Shown here: piece by piece, positions 1-8,257 of the stretch | Position numbering within the stretch: the first letter of the stretch is position 1 | Layout of the letters: every line of letters begins with the position of its first letter | Assembly: GCA_947466075.1 (NCBI GenBank) | Contig: CANIBP010000001.1 | Span: 310,001-374,000, forward strand | Source of the DNA: Verrucomicrobiaceae bacterium | Lineage (GTDB): Bacteria > Verrucomicrobiota > Verrucomicrobiia > Verrucomicrobiales > Verrucomicrobiaceae | DNA: 64,000 bases | Reading direction: 5' to 3' | Translations under genes and position numbers: made by a program | The notes under the pieces: model-generated | Told to the model about the DNA's origin: nothing | The model's input: only the letters and a program-made list of their open reading frames with translations | Databases searched by the model: none

Positions 1-1104
1 GAGGTGCTCACCGGAGCCAGTGCGAGCGTCGTGGTGCGCATCTTCGGTCCCGATCTCGACACACTGCGCACGCACGCCGCCGAGGTCTGCGCCGTCGTGA
101 AGGACATTCCCGGCATCAGCGCCCTCAAGGTCGAATCGCTGAGCCTCGTGCCGCAAATCACCGTCAAAGTGAAGCCCGAGACCGCCGCACTGCATGGTCT
201 CACTGCCGGACAAATTCGTCAGGCCGTCACTACACTCATCAGCGGACGCAAAGTGGGCGAGGTGTATCAAGACCAGCGAGTGCATGACGTGCAGGTTTGG
301 AGCGTGCCGAGTGCTCGTGCTGATTTCACCACGCTGCGTGAGCTTCTCATCGCAACGCCCAGCGGCGGCCACACCCGCCTTGCCGATGTCGCGGAGGTCG
401 TGATCGTGCCGACACCAAACGCCATCAAGCGCGAAGGAGCCTCCCGCCGCATCGACGTCACCTGCAACGTCACCGGACGCGCCCTCGGCGATGTCGTGCC
501 CGAGATCGAAGCCGCCATCGCCAAGCTCACCTTCAAGCCCGGCCATCATCCCGAAATCCTCGGCGAATGGGCCGAACGACAGGCCGCGCAAAGCCAACTC
601 GGCTGGCTGGCCCTCGGTTCACTCGCAGGCATCCTCGTCTTGCTGCTCGCTGACTTTCAAAGCATCCGCCTCACCTTGCTCGTGGCCCTCACCCTGCCCT
701 TCGCGCTGATCGGTGGCGTTTTGGCCGCGTGGTTTGGCGGCGGCGTGCTCTCGCTCGGTTCGCTCGTCGGCTTCGTCACCGTGCTCGGCATCGCCGCACG
801 CAACGGCATCCTCCTCGTCAGTCACTACCGCCACTTGGAGAAGGAAGAAGGCCATGCCTTCGGCCTCGCGACCGTTTTGCAAGGCAGCGAAGAGCGCCTC
901 GTGCCCATCCTCATGACCGCCGCCACTGCCGCGCTCGCCTTGCTACCTCTCGTGCTCAAAGGCGATGTTCCCGGCAACGAAATCGAGCGTCCGATGGCAC
1001 TCGTCATTCTCGGTGGCCTCGTGACGAGCACGCTCTTGAATCTCTTCCTGCTTCCGGCGCTGTATGCGCGGTTTGGGCGTGTGACTTCTGCGCTTGAAAA
1101 GTGA
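1..1104 (+). CDS. Heavy-metal/cation RND efflux transporter, C-terminal part (5' end outside window)
   Basis: This is the C-terminal third (about 368 residues) of a CusA/CzcA-type RND inner-membrane proton antiporter, a family normally about 1,030-1,050 residues long. The frame is open from base 1, so the gene starts upstream. What is visible is the second porter domain (residues 1-190, beginning [13 protein letters not shown]) and then the last transmembrane bundle: [19 protein letters not shown], the loop [21 protein letters not shown], the segment with [16 protein letters not shown], and the final [20 protein letters not shown] helix. [11 protein letters not shown] and the closing [12 protein letters not shown] are typical of the heavy-metal subfamily. 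It would work with a periplasmic adaptor and an outer-membrane channel, neither seen here. The substrate metal cannot be told from this part. The stop lies 23 nt before the toxin-antitoxin pair. A fossil of a second copy's last helix lies at 4201-4308. Confidence 0.93.
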   Translation, partial: EVLTGASASVVVRIFGPDLDTLRTHAAEVCAVVKDIPGISALKVESLSLVPQITVKVKPETAALHGLTAGQIRQAVTTLISGRKVGEVYQDQRVHDVQVWSVPSARADFTTLRELLIATPSGGHTRLADVAEVVIVPTPNAIKREGASRRIDVTCNVTGRALGDVVPEIEAAIAKLTFKPGHHPEILGEWAERQAAQSQLGWLALGSLAGILVLLLADFQSIRLTLLVALTLPFALIGGVLAAWFGGGVLSLGSLVGFVTVLGIAARNGILLVSHYRHLEKEEGHAFGLATVLQGSEERLVPILMTAATAALALLPLVLKGDVPGNEIERPMALVILGGLVTSTLLNLFLLPALYARFGRVTSALEK

Positions 1105-1127
1105 GTGCTAGGAAGCACACTGCCCGC

Positions 1128-1334
1128 ATGACAACCTTTGCCAACGCACTCGAAACCATCGAGCAACTAAGCATCGAAGATCAGGAGGATCTGATGGAGA
1201 CATTCCGTCGGCGGCTTGCTGAGCGGCGGCGTGCAAAACTAATCGTCGAAGTGCAGCAAGCACGCGAGGAGGCGAAAACAGGCAAGCTCAAGACCGCCAC
1301 GCCAGATGAAATCATGCGGATGGTTTGCTCATGA
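1128..1334 (+). CDS. Putative antitoxin of a RelE/ParE-type toxin-antitoxin pair
   Basis: This is a 68-residue charged, helical protein. Its middle matches the style of addiction-module antitoxins (LSIEDQEDLMETFRRRL followed by an Arg/Glu-rich helix and a TPDEIMRMV end). The ATG at 1128 is preferred over upstream alternative starts because it is where family-like sequence begins. Its stop overlaps the toxin start in an ATGA arrangement (1331-1334), which indicates translational coupling. It is expected to bind and neutralise the toxin and probably to autorepress the operon, but no operator palindrome was recognised. The role rests largely on position next to a convincing RelE-like toxin. Confidence 0.72.
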   Translation: MTTFANALETIEQLSIEDQEDLMETFRRRLAERRRAKLIVEVQQAREEAKTGKLKTATPDEIMRMVCS

Positions 1335-1612
1335 AACGAGCGCTTGAACCCACCTCCGCCTTTCTGCGTGCAATGAAGCGGCTACTCAAGCGTCAGCCTG
1401 GTAGCGCCGAGGAGATCCGAAATGTTCTCATGCAATTGGAGGCTGATGCGTTCGCGCCTTCTTTGCGGACTCATAAACTCAAAGGTTCCCTGTCTGGATG
1501 CTGGGCATCCAGCGCTGGCTACGACATGAGAATCATCTTTGAAATCTTGCCTGCTGAGGCGGGTGAAAAACTGAGCCTTCTCACCATCGGCACGCACGAT
1601 GAGGTATATTGA
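1331..1612 (+). CDS. RelE/YafQ-type mRNA interferase toxin
   Basis: This 93-residue basic protein has the RelE/ParE superfamily layout. An N-terminal helical pair (TSAFLRAMKRLLKRQP) is followed by a beta core with HKLKGSLSGCWASSAGYDMRI and the closing strand LLTIGTHDEVY. HKLKG, the D-R-I of YDMRI and the terminal GTHDEVY are features of the RelE/YafQ ribonuclease group, which cleaves mRNA at the ribosome. The start ATG at 1331 overlaps the antitoxin stop by 4 nt, the usual antitoxin-first order. Alternatively it could be a ParE-like gyrase inhibitor, but the terminal HDEVY argues for the RelE side. It lies between the RND pump and a convergent TPR gene, with only about 20 nt to the TPR stop. 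Confidence 0.82.
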   Translation: MKRALEPTSAFLRAMKRLLKRQPGSAEEIRNVLMQLEADAFAPSLRTHKLKGSLSGCWASSAGYDMRIIFEILPAEAGEKLSLLTIGTHDEVY

Positions 1613-1631
1613 TGTGAGACACGCTGACGGC

Positions 1632-3380
1632 TTACTTCCGCGCTAGCTCTAGCATCGCTGCTTCCTCAGCGAGTAAGAGCGACTCCGGCACCTTCTCGGC
1701 GACCTGCCAGGCGCGTGCTGGCTCGCCAGCGGCGGCGAGGAGGCCGGCGATGACGGCACGCTCACCTGCGCTCCAGTTGGTGGCGCGTTCCAGGTCTTGC
1801 AGCTCGGTGCGCAACGGATCGAGTTGCTTGAGGCGGTGGTAAATCATGGACGAGAGCAGGCGTTGGCGCGCTTGGAACGAGGCATCGGGCCGATGGATAT
1901 CTGGTACAATCGTCTCAAATGGGCCGCCCGTGAGCAGATCCAGATAGTCGGCACGATAAGCGTGATCGAAGCGAGCAGGGCTGCGATCCGCCAGTGTGCG
2001 GGTGACGCGGAGCAGCGCAGCGGTGTCCTTGGCCTGCGTCAGGCAGTGGCAGGCTTTCTCCAGGCAGGCGATCATATCGCTGGGCAGCATGGGTTGCTCG
2101 GCCAGCTCTTGGTAACGAGCGGCGGCGAAGGCGTGGTGGCTCATGTTGGCAGCCACATCGGCCACGCGCAGCGCTCCGGTGATGTCGCGGCCCTTGCCGG
2201 TGGCGGCGTAGGCGAGCTGGAGGTGATCCAGCGCGGCGCTGCTGCCGGGATCGAGCGCGGTGATGGCGCAGGCTTGCCAGAGATTGAAGGTGAGGGCACC
2301 CAGGCGTTTGCTTTCGGGCCTAGCCAGTTTTTGGCGCACAGCGGCCCATTGCTGGGATTTGCCGAGGGCTTCGAGTTCCATGTTGGCGTAGTCGCCGGGG
2401 CTCAGCTGCTTCAAAGCGGTGCCGTGCTCCTTTAAAAAGGTCAGCATGGCCTGTGGCTCGCGGTTTTTGGACAAGAACATCAGGTAGCCGATTTGCGCCT
2501 CGCTCGGCAAGGCAGCGGCGCGGGTGGCTTCCGTGCGCAGCAGGCTGGCCTTGCGGTTGGGGCCGAGGCGCAGTGCTGCGGTCAGCGCGGTGTAGTGCAG
2601 ACCTGCGGTGGCGGGCGTGGGTGGGCGCTGGTCGATGAGGCTGAGCAGTTCGGTGGCTTCATCGGCAGTTAGGCCGGCGTCTTGGCAAAGCAGAGTCAGG
2701 GCTAGGGGCGTGTGCGGCGTGCCAGCACGGGCTTCCTGCCAGACGCGGGCACGGGCGGCGCGGCGCTCACTGGCGCTGGGCAGCGAGAGGCCGAGCACGG
2801 CGCGGCGGAAGCCACCATCCGGCGTGGCGGTGGTGGCGTCCTCGGTGGCTTGCAGGCGGTCCTGCGCTTCGTGTTGGCGGCCCTGGTGCAGCAGCAGCGT
2901 GGCCTCCAGCTCGATGGCGTCCCAGTTCTGGCGTGTGGCCTCGGGCAGGGCATTGAGCGCTTGTTGCGCCGCCAGCAGATCGCCACGGGTCAGGTGGGCT
3001 TGGGCGCGGATGATGCCCATCTCCGGCGTCATGCCACCAGCGTTTTCCACCTGCTGGAGGGTGCGCAGGATTTCATCAGGATGCACATTCATGCCGGCCA
3101 GCACGCGCACGCTGGTGCGTAGCATCTCAGGGGACTGCGGCTCACTGCGGGCGGCATTTTGCACCGCTTCCAGCGCCGTCATCCAGTCCTGGCGGGCGAT
3201 GGCTTCCTCGGCCTGGGTCAAATGATGGGCGTGCCTCATGGATGACCACCAACTCGAGAGCGGCTCTGCAAACGCCAGGGCTAGGAGCAGCAGCATCCCC
3301 AAGCCAAACCCGAACACCTGCAGCCGCAGCGCACGGGCCTCACGGACGATTTTTCGGATGGCGGACATCAAAGTAGCCAT
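1632..3380 (-). CDS. TPR-like membrane-anchored protein of unknown function
   Basis: The ATG at 3380 (MATLMSAIRKIVREA) gives 582 residues; an upstream in-frame start would add a basic, non-conserved extension, so it was not used. There is one clear N-terminal membrane segment (about residues 20-40, VFGFGLGMLLLLALAFAEP). After it comes a long helical, Ala/Leu-rich region resembling degenerate tetratricopeptide repeats, for example LTQAEEAIARQDWMTALEAVQNAARSEP split over two helices, and LTRGDLLAAQQALNAL. This predicts a single-pass inner-membrane protein with a periplasmic scaffold domain. It is convergent with the toxin gene and lies just downstream of a PEP-CTERM gene, so a role in envelope or exopolysaccharide biology is possible but unproven. 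No enzyme motif was seen. One arm of an inverted repeat (3370-3498) covers its start codon. Confidence 0.75.
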   Translation of the reverse strand: MATLMSAIRKIVREARALRLQVFGFGLGMLLLLALAFAEPLSSWWSSMRHAHHLTQAEEAIARQDWMTALEAVQNAARSEPQSPEMLRTSVRVLAGMNVHPDEILRTLQQVENAGGMTPEMGIIRAQAHLTRGDLLAAQQALNALPEATRQNWDAIELEATLLLHQGRQHEAQDRLQATEDATTATPDGGFRRAVLGLSLPSASERRAARARVWQEARAGTPHTPLALTLLCQDAGLTADEATELLSLIDQRPPTPATAGLHYTALTAALRLGPNRKASLLRTEATRAAALPSEAQIGYLMFLSKNREPQAMLTFLKEHGTALKQLSPGDYANMELEALGKSQQWAAVRQKLARPESKRLGALTFNLWQACAITALDPGSSAALDHLQLAYAATGKGRDITGALRVADVAANMSHHAFAAARYQELAEQPMLPSDMIACLEKACHCLTQAKDTAALLRVTRTLADRSPARFDHAYRADYLDLLTGGPFETIVPDIHRPDASFQARQRLLSSMIYHRLKQLDPLRTELQDLERATNWSAGERAVIAGLLAAAGEPARAWQVAEKVPESLLLAEEAAMLELARK

Positions 3381-3498
3381 CACCGCTCCGCGTGATGAGC
3401 TAAGCGCATGGCGGTGAAGAAGAGGTTGAATGGACTTGGCGCATCGTTCGCGGGTGCGGCGGCGCTGGCTCGTCACGCGGAGCGATGACGGCTACTTT
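3370..3498. repeat. Imperfect inverted repeat spanning the start of the TPR gene and the end of the PEP-CTERM gene
   Basis: Arms at 3370-3394 and 3474-3498 are 25 bp each and match as reverse complements at 23 of 25 positions. The shared core is CACGCGGAGCG...GGCTACTTT, separated by 79 nt. Similarity continues weakly inward for about 10 bp. The left arm covers the TPR start codon and the right arm overlaps the last codons of the PEP-CTERM gene. It could form a long hairpin in the RNA, or be the trace of a small inserted repeat. No target duplication or transposase was seen. Confidence 0.6.
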
Positions 3499-4100
3499 CT
3501 CCGGCGGAAGACCAGCGTGCTCAGACCGCCGAGCAGCAGCAGCGCACGGGATGGCTCCGGCACGGCACCCACCGAGGTATTCGCGGTGAGGCGATCGCCA
3601 AGGGTGGTAGTCAAGAAAGCGTTACCTGTGAAGGTTTGAGCCGCTTGTGGGTTGAAGCCCGCTGGAAGGGAGTTGGCAGCGAGCGTGAAGGTCGCGGCTT
3701 TGACCGTGAAGACATCGTCCAGCGTGGTCGGGACAGTGGTGCCGATAAAGAGGTAGCCGTCGTTGGGAGTTATGTCATTGCTGATAATCTCATTGTCCCT
3801 AAAAATACTCAATTGCACGGTCGCAGTCGCCCCGCCATTGAGGCTGTAGCTGAGGAGGTTCGGCGAAATCGATCCTGAGAAAAAAGCTTCGCTACTTCCA
3901 TCACTCGTCACCCACTCATCGAATACCACATCACGCACGCTCCCTGAGGTGGTGATGGTGAAATTAATGTCCTGGGTGATCACGATGCTGCCCGCTTCGG
4001 TCGTCGTGGGCAGGGTGACGATGACGGCGGCATCCGCGCTGGTGGCGGACAGGGCAGCCAGCACGAGGCTAGCGAGCAGGGACTTCAGGATGGGCTTCAT
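3492..4100 (-). CDS. PEP-CTERM sorting-domain protein
   Basis: This is a 202-residue exported protein. The chosen ATG at 4100 starts MKPILKSLLASLVLAALSAT, a clean signal peptide with cleavage near ADA-AV (about residue 25). The body is Thr/Ser/Asn-rich and beta-strand-like, without recognisable catalytic residues. The C-terminus is a textbook PEP-CTERM tag: VPEP, then the hydrophobic stretch SRALLLLGGLSTLVF, then the basic cluster RRRK. Such proteins are processed by an exosortase and usually decorate the cell surface or an exopolysaccharide matrix. No exosortase or polysaccharide-synthesis gene is in this window, so the sorting machinery must be elsewhere. The low-complexity secreted body gives no function beyond surface display. 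Confidence 0.88.
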   Translation of the reverse strand: MKPILKSLLASLVLAALSATSADAAVIVTLPTTTEAGSIVITQDINFTITTSGSVRDVVFDEWVTSDGSSEAFFSGSISPNLLSYSLNGGATATVQLSIFRDNEIISNDITPNDGYLFIGTTVPTTLDDVFTVKAATFTLAANSLPAGFNPQAAQTFTGNAFLTTTLGDRLTANTSVGAVPEPSRALLLLGGLSTLVFRRRK

Positions 4101-4200
4101 GGTCAGTGTGAGGTGAAAAGGTGAGCTTGAATGAATGACGCGGCGGCCAGAGCATGGCGGCGGGGGGGGCAAGGTGTCATTTCATCTTTCGGCGGGCGTC

Positions 4201-4308
4201 AACGCCACCGCCGCGCTCGTCATTCTTGGCGGCCTCGTGACGAGCACGCTGCTGTATCTATTCTTGCTCCCGGCGCTGTATGCGCGGTTTGGCCAATCAT
4301 CGCGATAA
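4201..4308 (+). pseudogene. Remnant of the C-terminal helix of a second RND efflux transporter
   Basis: Read in frame from 4201, the plus strand encodes [20 protein letters not shown] followed by [11 protein letters not shown] and a TAA at 4306-4308. This is nearly the same peptide as the last helix of the RND pump at the left edge ([20 protein letters not shown], then ALYARFG), and the underlying DNA is also closely similar over about 90 bp (about 1008-1075 against about 4213-4290). Nothing upstream of about 4210 resembles an RND protein, so only the 3' tip survives. Its stop overlaps the 3' end of the convergent GT9 gene. It is best read as a fossil of a deleted or partly duplicated pump gene. 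A G8 tract lies just upstream near 4161-4169. Confidence 0.8.
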
Positions 4309-5310
4309 CACCCACTCGCCGATGCATTTGGCGTCTTGATCGGTGACGCTGACATCACGCAAACACTCCTCCGCAGTGAATTCACCACGTTTGGCGATGC
4401 GTCCAGCTTTCCAAACGTGAACGCTGGAAGGATACGGGCCCACTTTGCGCGGGTCACTCCAGGTGTGAATGCCGAGTGTGTGCGGATTGACTGCAGCAGC
4501 AATGTGCATTGGCCCGCTATCGACGCTGATGCAGAATTTAGCCTTTCGCATGACCCAGATGAGTTCGGGGAGCGTGGTGCGATGGCTCCAGTCGTGAATG
4601 TGAGTGCCGGTTGGGCGAGTTTTGTCGTCCGTCATGCCGACGAGGACGACCGGATGCGGTGCCAAAGCATCGCATAGAGCCTGCAAGGCCGAATTGGAGA
4701 GTGATTTGCCTTCGCCACGTGACCATGGGTGCAGCGCGATGAAATTCGGCAGCGATTCCGGCCAGCCTGCGGGCGGAGTGCCATGTGTGAGTTCAAACGT
4801 GATGTCCTTCGAGTCGATCTGGATGCCTAGGGCACGTGGAAGCTCCAAGTAGCGGTCCACGGCATGCGCCCCGGCATTGACTGGCACGGTGTGGTTGTAA
4901 AACCAGTGCGCGCCTTCACGCGCATCTGAAAGACCGAAGACGCACTGCGATCCACGCCAACTGCTTGTCAATCCGCTGCGCAGCAGGCCCTGGAAATCGA
5001 GCACCATCTCGGGTTCTTCTCTTGGCAGCAGCATCCAGTTGCGTCGCCAGTTCCAGAAGCGCAGCAGACCGGCGAGACCACGAAACGTTTTACGAGGAAA
5101 TGGGATGACTTCGTCAATGAGCGGACTGCCTTGCAGGATGGGCATCCATTCGGTGTTGGCGAGCCAGCGCAGCTTTAGGTGCGGATGGGCGTCTCGTAGC
5201 GCATTTACGGCAGGCAGCGTGTGAACGATGTCGCCAAGGGAGCTTGGTTTGACGATAAGCGCGGATTTGAAGTCGCGCAGGCTTGGGAGCTGGCGCTTCG
5301 AGGCGCTCAT
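4297..5310 (-). CDS. Glycosyltransferase family 9 (heptosyltransferase-like)
   Basis: The 337-residue protein has the GT9 signature at its N-terminus, [20 protein letters not shown], followed by the Rossmann-like acceptor domain. The C-terminal nucleotide-sugar half includes [16 protein letters not shown] and the [18 protein letters not shown] motif, where the D/SGPMHIA loop contacts the sugar nucleotide. GT9 enzymes add heptose or related sugars to the inner core of lipopolysaccharide at the cytoplasmic face of the membrane. Length is normal (about 330-350). The start ATG overlaps the stop of the upstream metallophosphoesterase by 4 nt, so the two are co-translated. WaaC, WaaF or WaaQ assignment is not possible from sequence alone. 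Confidence 0.9.
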   Translation of the reverse strand: MSASKRQLPSLRDFKSALIVKPSSLGDIVHTLPAVNALRDAHPHLKLRWLANTEWMPILQGSPLIDEVIPFPRKTFRGLAGLLRFWNWRRNWMLLPREEPEMVLDFQGLLRSGLTSSWRGSQCVFGLSDAREGAHWFYNHTVPVNAGAHAVDRYLELPRALGIQIDSKDITFELTHGTPPAGWPESLPNFIALHPWSRGEGKSLSNSALQALCDALAPHPVVLVGMTDDKTRPTGTHIHDWSHRTTLPELIWVMRKAKFCISVDSGPMHIAAAVNPHTLGIHTWSDPRKVGPYPSSVHVWKAGRIAKRGEFTAEECLRDVSVTDQDAKCIGEWVLSR

Positions 5311-6029
5311 TTGCCCAAGGCAAGGCGGTCGGCGAGCAGAGAAGGCAGACCAGCTGCGCGGATTTTGGCCTGCGCGGTCTCGATGTCGTATTCGAGGCGG
5401 CGGATCGTGATCGTTTGCGCCGTCACATCATAAATGGCGTAGGCGGCACGCCAGTCGCCGTCACGCGGCTGGCCGACGCTGCCGACATTGACGAAATACT
5501 TCACGCCACGTTGCAGGGTGACATCCGTGCCGCGGGCAGCACGAACGGCGTCGTCCTTTTCAAAGATACGCGGCACATGAGTGTGCCCGTAAAAGCAGAC
5601 CTGCGTGAACTGATAGCTAAAGCTGGCCATCGCGTCGAAACGATTTGTCACGTAACCCCAGTTGCCGGGTGAATCGAGCGTGGCGTGAACGATGGTGAAA
5701 TCGCGCACCTGACGGACGAGCTTGAGATCGCGCAGCCACTGGCGCTGATCTTCGCTGAGCTGCTGACGGGTCCAGAGCAGGGCATTTTGTGCCAGTGGAT
5801 TCAATTCTTCGAGATTGCTCTCACTGGCAGCACCTTCGTCATGGTTTCCGCGCACCACCGGGCAGCCCATATCCTGCACAGTTTTCAAACACTCGACCGG
5901 ATTGGCCGCGTAGCCGACGATATCGCCAAGGCAAACGTAATTGGCACAACCCTGCTCCTGAGCGTCCCACAGGACGGTCTGCAGGGCTTCAAGATTGGCA
6001 TGAATGTCTCCGAAAATGGCAAATTTCAT
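5307..6029 (-). CDS. Calcineurin-like metallophosphoesterase (YfcE/MJ0936-like)
   Basis: The 240-residue cytosolic enzyme shows the ordered metal motifs of the family. These are the FGDIHAN block (residues 6-12), CLGDIVGY (about 34-41), RGNHDEG (about 60-66), FTIVHATL (about 113-120) and CFYGHTHVP (about 146-154). Together they form a dinuclear metal site that hydrolyses phosphoesters; the physiological substrate is unknown. It is first in a two-gene unit, with its stop overlapping the start of the GT9 gene by 4 nt, which hints at a joint role in envelope glycoconjugate metabolism. A perfect terminator hairpin of the neighbouring folA unit lies about 120 nt upstream of its start. Confidence 0.9.
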   Translation of the reverse strand: MKFAIFGDIHANLEALQTVLWDAQEQGCANYVCLGDIVGYAANPVECLKTVQDMGCPVVRGNHDEGAASESNLEELNPLAQNALLWTRQQLSEDQRQWLRDLKLVRQVRDFTIVHATLDSPGNWGYVTNRFDAMASFSYQFTQVCFYGHTHVPRIFEKDDAVRAARGTDVTLQRGVKYFVNVGSVGQPRDGDWRAAYAIYDVTAQTITIRRLEYDIETAQAKIRAAGLPSLLADRLALGK

Positions 6030-6150
6030 CGTCTCAGGTTGGCGGCGATTCGGCCCACCTTCGGGACATGAGCAGGGAAATCAAGCACTTCGGCATCCAA
6101 AACCTCATTGGGAGGTCTTCGTAAGCCCGGTGCCGTTTTTTGAAAAGCAA

Positions 6151-6178
6151 ACGGGGCGGATCACCCGATCCGCCCCGT
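6151..6178 (-). terminator. Rho-independent terminator downstream of folA
   Basis: Two perfect 12-bp arms (ACGGGGCGGATC and its reverse complement) enclose a 4-nt loop. On the minus strand the hairpin is followed by TTGCTTTTC, so it should end the transcript that runs from the CHASE2-like gene through the MBL nuclease and folA. It sits about 160 nt past the folA stop. The hairpin at 16634-16661 has the same design. Confidence 0.8.
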
Positions 6179-6341
6179 CGCTTGATAGAGTCCAACAGCC
6201 AGAAGGAACCACTATTTGAAATGTTTGACTGAACCGTCTCCAGTTCGATGTCTGGTGGTATTCTTCCACAACCTCAAAATAAAGCGTCAGGCGCTCGTAA
6301 ATGAGTTGTAAGGAGGGTGTGAGATTACCTCAGCACTGGCG
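6179..6341. other. Noncoding stretch between the terminator and folA
   Basis: About 160 bp with no credible coding frame. It would be the 3' untranslated region of the folA transcript. I see no further palindrome, promoter-like pair or small RNA signature. Together with 6030-6178 it forms the roughly 310-bp gap between the metallophosphoesterase start and the folA stop. Confidence 0.5.
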
Positions 6342-6818
6342 TCATTTCAGTTCCGCCAGTCTTTCGTAATACCGAAACTCCAGTCCTTCAGATTGACCGA
6401 CGATTTCCTTGAGCTGAAAGAGATTCTCGAAAGGCGGCAGGAGGACATCACCTTCGTATGGCTCGGCAATCCAAGTTAGATAGAGGCCGTCACACAGGGG
6501 CAGTAATTCCTCAAAGACTCGGGCACCACCGATGACGAAGACAGTTTCAGCATCACCGCAAACTTTGGGCAGATCCGCAGTGCTGCGAATGATGGTCACG
6601 CCTTCACGCTCAGGCATCGTCGTGCTCAACACGATGTTCTGGCGACCGGGAAGCGGCCTACCGATGGAATCAAAGGTGGCTCGGCCCATGAGGATGGGAT
6701 GACCGAGGGTGGTGCGCTTGAAGAACTTCAGATCCTCCGGGAAATGCCATGGCAGCTTGCCTGCGCGTCCGATGACGCGATTGCTAGACATGGCGACGAT
6801 GGCGATGAGGCGCGGCAT
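6342..6818 (-). CDS. folA: Dihydrofolate reductase
   Basis: The 158-residue protein is a standard chromosomal DHFR (NADPH-dependent reduction of dihydrofolate to tetrahydrofolate). Visible motifs are LIAIVAMSSNRVIGRAGKLP with WHFPEDLKFFK directly after it, containing the catalytic acidic residue in the FPED segment. They are followed by HPILMGRATFDSIGRPLPGR, the NADPH-contacting MGR block, and then VFVIGGARVFEELLP with the GG cofactor loop. Length matches the family (about 155-165). It lies 13 nt after the stop of the beta-CASP nuclease gene and is last in that transcription unit, with a terminator about 160 nt downstream. There is no thyA next to it, which is usual for many DHFR genes. Confidence 0.95.
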   Translation of the reverse strand: MPRLIAIVAMSSNRVIGRAGKLPWHFPEDLKFFKRTTLGHPILMGRATFDSIGRPLPGRQNIVLSTTMPEREGVTIIRSTADLPKVCGDAETVFVIGGARVFEELLPLCDGLYLTWIAEPYEGDVLLPPFENLFQLKEIVGQSEGLEFRYYERLAELK

Positions 6819-6831
6819 GGCTGGCCGTAGT

Positions 6832-8190
6832 TTACCAGAGATCGATGGGCTGATGCGGCTCGGGGCGGATGATTTCCGTGCCGGGAATGGTTTCGTTGAA
6901 GCGACGGGTGAACCACAACTGTGCTGGTTCTTCGCCGTGAACGAGGAGGAGCTTCTTGGGCTTCACCTTTTCGATATATTCGGCGATCTGCTCGCGCGAG
7001 GCGTGGGCGCTAAGGTCAAAGCTCTCAACGCGGGCATTCAAAGCCACGGCGGGCATATCGCGGGATAGTTTGATCATCTCGCCAGGCTTGGCATTGCGGA
7101 TCTTATAGCCGGGGGACTCTGGATCGGTGTAGCCGACGAAGCAGACCGTGTTGCGCGGATTATCGAGGAACTTTTGCGCGAAGATGTTTGAGACGGTGTG
7201 CTCGGTCATCATGCCGCTGGATAGAGCGTAAAGCGTGCGCGGCGTGGAGACGATCTCCTGGCGTTTTTTGTTTTTGCGCGGCACGAGCATCTTCATGTCT
7301 TCAAGCAGGCAGAAGCCGGGATAGCTACGTCGGCTGCGTGAGGCGTAGTGGTCGTAGAGCACGGTGATTTTCGTGCTCAAACCGCCAATGTAGAGCGGCA
7401 TTTCGGGGATCAGACCTTCTTGAAGCAGCTCGTGCAGCATGAGCATCACCTCTTGCGTTTTACCAAGGGCAAAGACGGGTATCATGACTGCGCCACCGGC
7501 TTCATGCGTGTCGCGGATCACTCCAGCTAGGCGTTCTTTTTCGGCTTTGCGGGAAAAGCCTTCAGGTCGGGCGTAATCGCCACGAGTGGTCTCAGTGATC
7601 ATCACGTCAATGCCGCTGGTCGGGAAATCGGCGGCGCGGCAGATCGTTTGAGCCTCGAAGTTTACATCGCCCGTGTAGAAGAGTGTGTTGCTGCCTTCGC
7701 GGATCAAAACACCGGTGGAACCAAGAATGTGGCCAGCATCGAACATGGTGGCTTCCAGATTGGTGTCGGGAATTTCAAAAGGGCGATCGATGTCGCGGTA
7801 GATCCACTTGGCGCGGATTTCATCGAGTTCGCGATGCGTGAAGAGGGGATATTCGGTGATGCTTTCCTCTTCGCGCTGCTTCGTCATGACATTGACGGAG
7901 TTGTGCAGCATCGCAGAGGACAACTCGCCGGTGATCTCGGTCATGAGCACCGGCGTGTTCGGCTGTTTGCGCTGCAACACGGGCATAGAACCGATGTGAT
8001 CGTGATGTGCGTGGGTGATCAGGATGGCTTTAGCGGACTGATGTGGAAGCGGGCCGAAATCAGGCAGGGCATCGTAACCTGCTCGTTTGGGGTGCATGCC
8101 GGAATCTAAGACGACACGATGATCCCCGGCTTCGAGGAGGTAGGAATTGGCACCGATTTCACGTCGGCGCGTCAGGTTGCGAAAGCGCAT
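6832..8190 (-). CDS. Metallo-beta-lactamase-fold nuclease of the beta-CASP / CPSF73-like family
   Basis: This is a 452-residue protein from the ATG at 8190 (MRFRNLTRRREIGANSYLLE); upstream in-frame starts at 8229 and 8241 exist but add non-family sequence. The metallo-beta-lactamase motifs are ordered as expected: VVLDSGMHP, the zinc motif THAHHDHIGSMP, the AGHILGSTGV histidine block and YTGDVNFE. The beta-CASP insertion follows, with GGAVMIPVFALGKTQEVML, PRTLYALSSGMM, and a C-terminal FDLSAHASREQIAEYIEKV plus LLLVHGEEPAQ. These are hallmarks of RNA-processing exo/endonucleases (RNase J/YSH1-like group). It acts in the cytosol on RNA; the exact target is unknown. It stands between a CHASE2-like membrane gene and folA. 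Confidence 0.9.
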   Translation of the reverse strand: MRFRNLTRRREIGANSYLLEAGDHRVVLDSGMHPKRAGYDALPDFGPLPHQSAKAILITHAHHDHIGSMPVLQRKQPNTPVLMTEITGELSSAMLHNSVNVMTKQREEESITEYPLFTHRELDEIRAKWIYRDIDRPFEIPDTNLEATMFDAGHILGSTGVLIREGSNTLFYTGDVNFEAQTICRAADFPTSGIDVMITETTRGDYARPEGFSRKAEKERLAGVIRDTHEAGGAVMIPVFALGKTQEVMLMLHELLQEGLIPEMPLYIGGLSTKITVLYDHYASRSRRSYPGFCLLEDMKMLVPRKNKKRQEIVSTPRTLYALSSGMMTEHTVSNIFAQKFLDNPRNTVCFVGYTDPESPGYKIRNAKPGEMIKLSRDMPAVALNARVESFDLSAHASREQIAEYIEKVKPKKLLLVHGEEPAQLWFTRRFNETIPGTEIIRPEPHQPIDLW

Positions 8191-8257
8191 GCAGTTTTTG
8201 AGGAGGGGGAGGGCGATACTAGGGGCCATCAGCCCATCCACAAGGAGAACTTAGTCC

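Noticed and set aside
4101..4200. Possible small gene around the G8 tract upstream of the RND remnant
   Set aside because: The frame has no similarity to anything recognised and the homology to the pump starts only after about 4210.
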